From Fidelibacterota bacterium (GTDB lineage Bacteria > Fidelibacterota > BS150m-G59), in contig JADHUZ010000039.1 in the NCBI GenBank assembly GCA_016784265.1, forward strand, positions 1 to 8,690: DNA of 8,690 bases, in the 5' to 3' direction. The notes beneath the pieces are model-generated. The model saw only the letters and a list, made by a program, of their open reading frames with translations. It made no database searches and was not told the DNA's origin. Below are positions 7,964 to 8,690 of the stretch, one piece after another. Within the stretch, counting starts at the first letter, position 1. Each line of letters begins with the position of its first letter. A program made the position numbers and the translations under genes.

Positions 7964-8690
7964 GATATATTCGCTTTTTTTGCGTTTTTTGTTTGATTTG
8001 TGTTTTTTCTAAATCAGCAGAGATCACGCACAATCTCGAGCAAAAAATAGAAAAGTCAGATGCGGAAATGCTTCGTGTTTGGCTTTTTTTTGATGAAAAT
8101 TATTCGGCGGAAAGTCTTGTGCCGATTACAGATTTTGGATTTCAACAGCGGCATTTAAGTCGTTATTTCAACGCGATTTCTGGTGATATTTCACCCGATT
8201 CGATTTTTCATTTTCTCACGGATGAACATATTGATTCGATTGATATTGTGCATAGTTTTTATCGTCCAAAACCTCCTGAATCGCCAAAAAGTCAAATGAA
8301 AATCTCCGAGACGGATTATGGCGCATCATTTGCACAATTGCAGAGAATTGGAATTCCGGAAATCCACAACGCTGGATTTAGAGGTGAAAGCATAAAAATT
8401 GCTATTTTCGACACGGGTTTTAATCCGAATCATCTTGCTTTTCAAAATGTAAACATTCTTGCCCAGCGCGATTTCGTCCAAAACGATTTAAACACACAAA
8501 ATGAATTTGGGGATGTGTCAGATCAAGATAATCACGGCACGGCGATTATGGGAATTTTGGCAGCAAATTTGCCGGGCGTTTTGGTTGGTGTCGCACCAGG
8601 CGCTGAATACATCATCGCAAAAACAGAGAAAGTTGACGAAGAAATTATCGCTGAGGAAGATAATTGGATTGCCGCTGTGGAATGGGCGGA
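7960..8690 (+). CDS. Secreted subtilisin-like serine protease (S8 family), 3' truncated
   Basis: The frame is open from a GTG at 7960 to the window edge (243 codons plus two bases) and starts inside the tnaA stop (GTGA overlap of 4 nt). Residues 1-20 form a signal peptide, with Arg at 2 and 5, then a Phe/Cys/Val/Ile core and Ser-Lys-Ser-Ala as likely cleavage region. The cysteines do not fit a lipobox. Residues about 36-103 look like a propeptide (VWLFFDE, QQRHLSRYFNAIS). The subtilase domain starts near 120. It carries catalytic D151 in IAIFDTGFNPNH, catalytic H192 in DQDNHGTAIMG, and the usual GVAPGAEYIIAKTE (210-223) and NWIAAVEWA (235-243). The catalytic serine and any C-terminal sorting domain lie beyond the window. 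A purine stretch (AAGAGG, 7953-7958) sits very close to the GTG, so translational coupling to tnaA is likely. Role: extracellular or periplasmic protein degradation. Family assignment is firm, the exact start less so. Confidence 0.9.
   Translation, partial: MRYIRFFCVFCLICVFSKSAEITHNLEQKIEKSDAEMLRVWLFFDENYSAESLVPITDFGFQQRHLSRYFNAISGDISPDSIFHFLTDEHIDSIDIVHSFYRPKPPESPKSQMKISETDYGASFAQLQRIGIPEIHNAGFRGESIKIAIFDTGFNPNHLAFQNVNILAQRDFVQNDLNTQNEFGDVSDQDNHGTAIMGILAANLPGVLVGVAPGAEYIIAKTEKVDEEIIAEEDNWIAAVEWA

Noticed and set aside
7960..8003. Lipoprotein signal in the protease (cysteines in the hydrophobic segment)
   Set aside because: The residue before each cysteine is Phe or Ile, not Gly, Ala or Ser, so no lipobox is formed; an ordinary signal peptide fits better.

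Overview
The window looks like a piece of chromosome from a Gram-negative, moderately AT-rich bacterium (GC by eye in the low-to-mid 40s percent). The case for an outer membrane rests on a beta-barrel-like protein at the left edge and a periplasmic AMIN/Amidase_3 cell-wall hydrolase. The barrel resembles the C-terminal part of helix-hairpin-helix outer-membrane proteins that I know mainly from Bacteroidota, Ignavibacteria and Marinimicrobia. I therefore lean towards the FCB superphylum or a neighbouring candidate phylum (Marinimicrobia- or Cloacimonadota-like). This placement is an inference and is not proven here.

All nine genes lie on the + strand with almost no space between them. Left block (1-5560): the 3' part of the barrel protein, a secreted N-acetylmuramoyl-L-alanine amidase, glutamate racemase (murI), the folate enzyme folC, and ribosomal proteins L21 (rplU) and L27 (rpmA). 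Gaps are 3-55 nt, so this may be one transcription unit or several overlapping ones. Its theme is envelope and cell-wall metabolism followed by housekeeping genes. A short hairpin that could mask the rplU ribosome-binding site lies before rplU. A strong intrinsic terminator follows rpmA.

Right block (5665-8690): an LDH-like malate dehydrogenase (mdh), a tryptophanase (tnaA) starting 1 nt after the mdh stop with a TTG codon, and a secreted subtilisin-like (S8) protease whose GTG start overlaps the tnaA stop by 4 nt. The protease runs off the right edge. The tight packing suggests translational coupling. One reading is that exported proteolysis, amino-acid breakdown (tryptophan to indole, pyruvate and ammonia) and an oxaloacetate/malate redox step are expressed together, as in a peptide-fermenting organism. 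That reading is inference from gene order.

I saw no tRNA, rRNA, CRISPR array, insertion sequence, integrase or phage gene, and no gene-free stretch over 300 bases; the longest gap is 104 nt, between rpmA and mdh. Most of the window is ordinary core-genome content. The points that deserve a second look are the unusual mdh-tnaA-protease cluster, the poorly characterised barrel protein, the rplU leader hairpin, and the terminator placed only 29 nt upstream of mdh.
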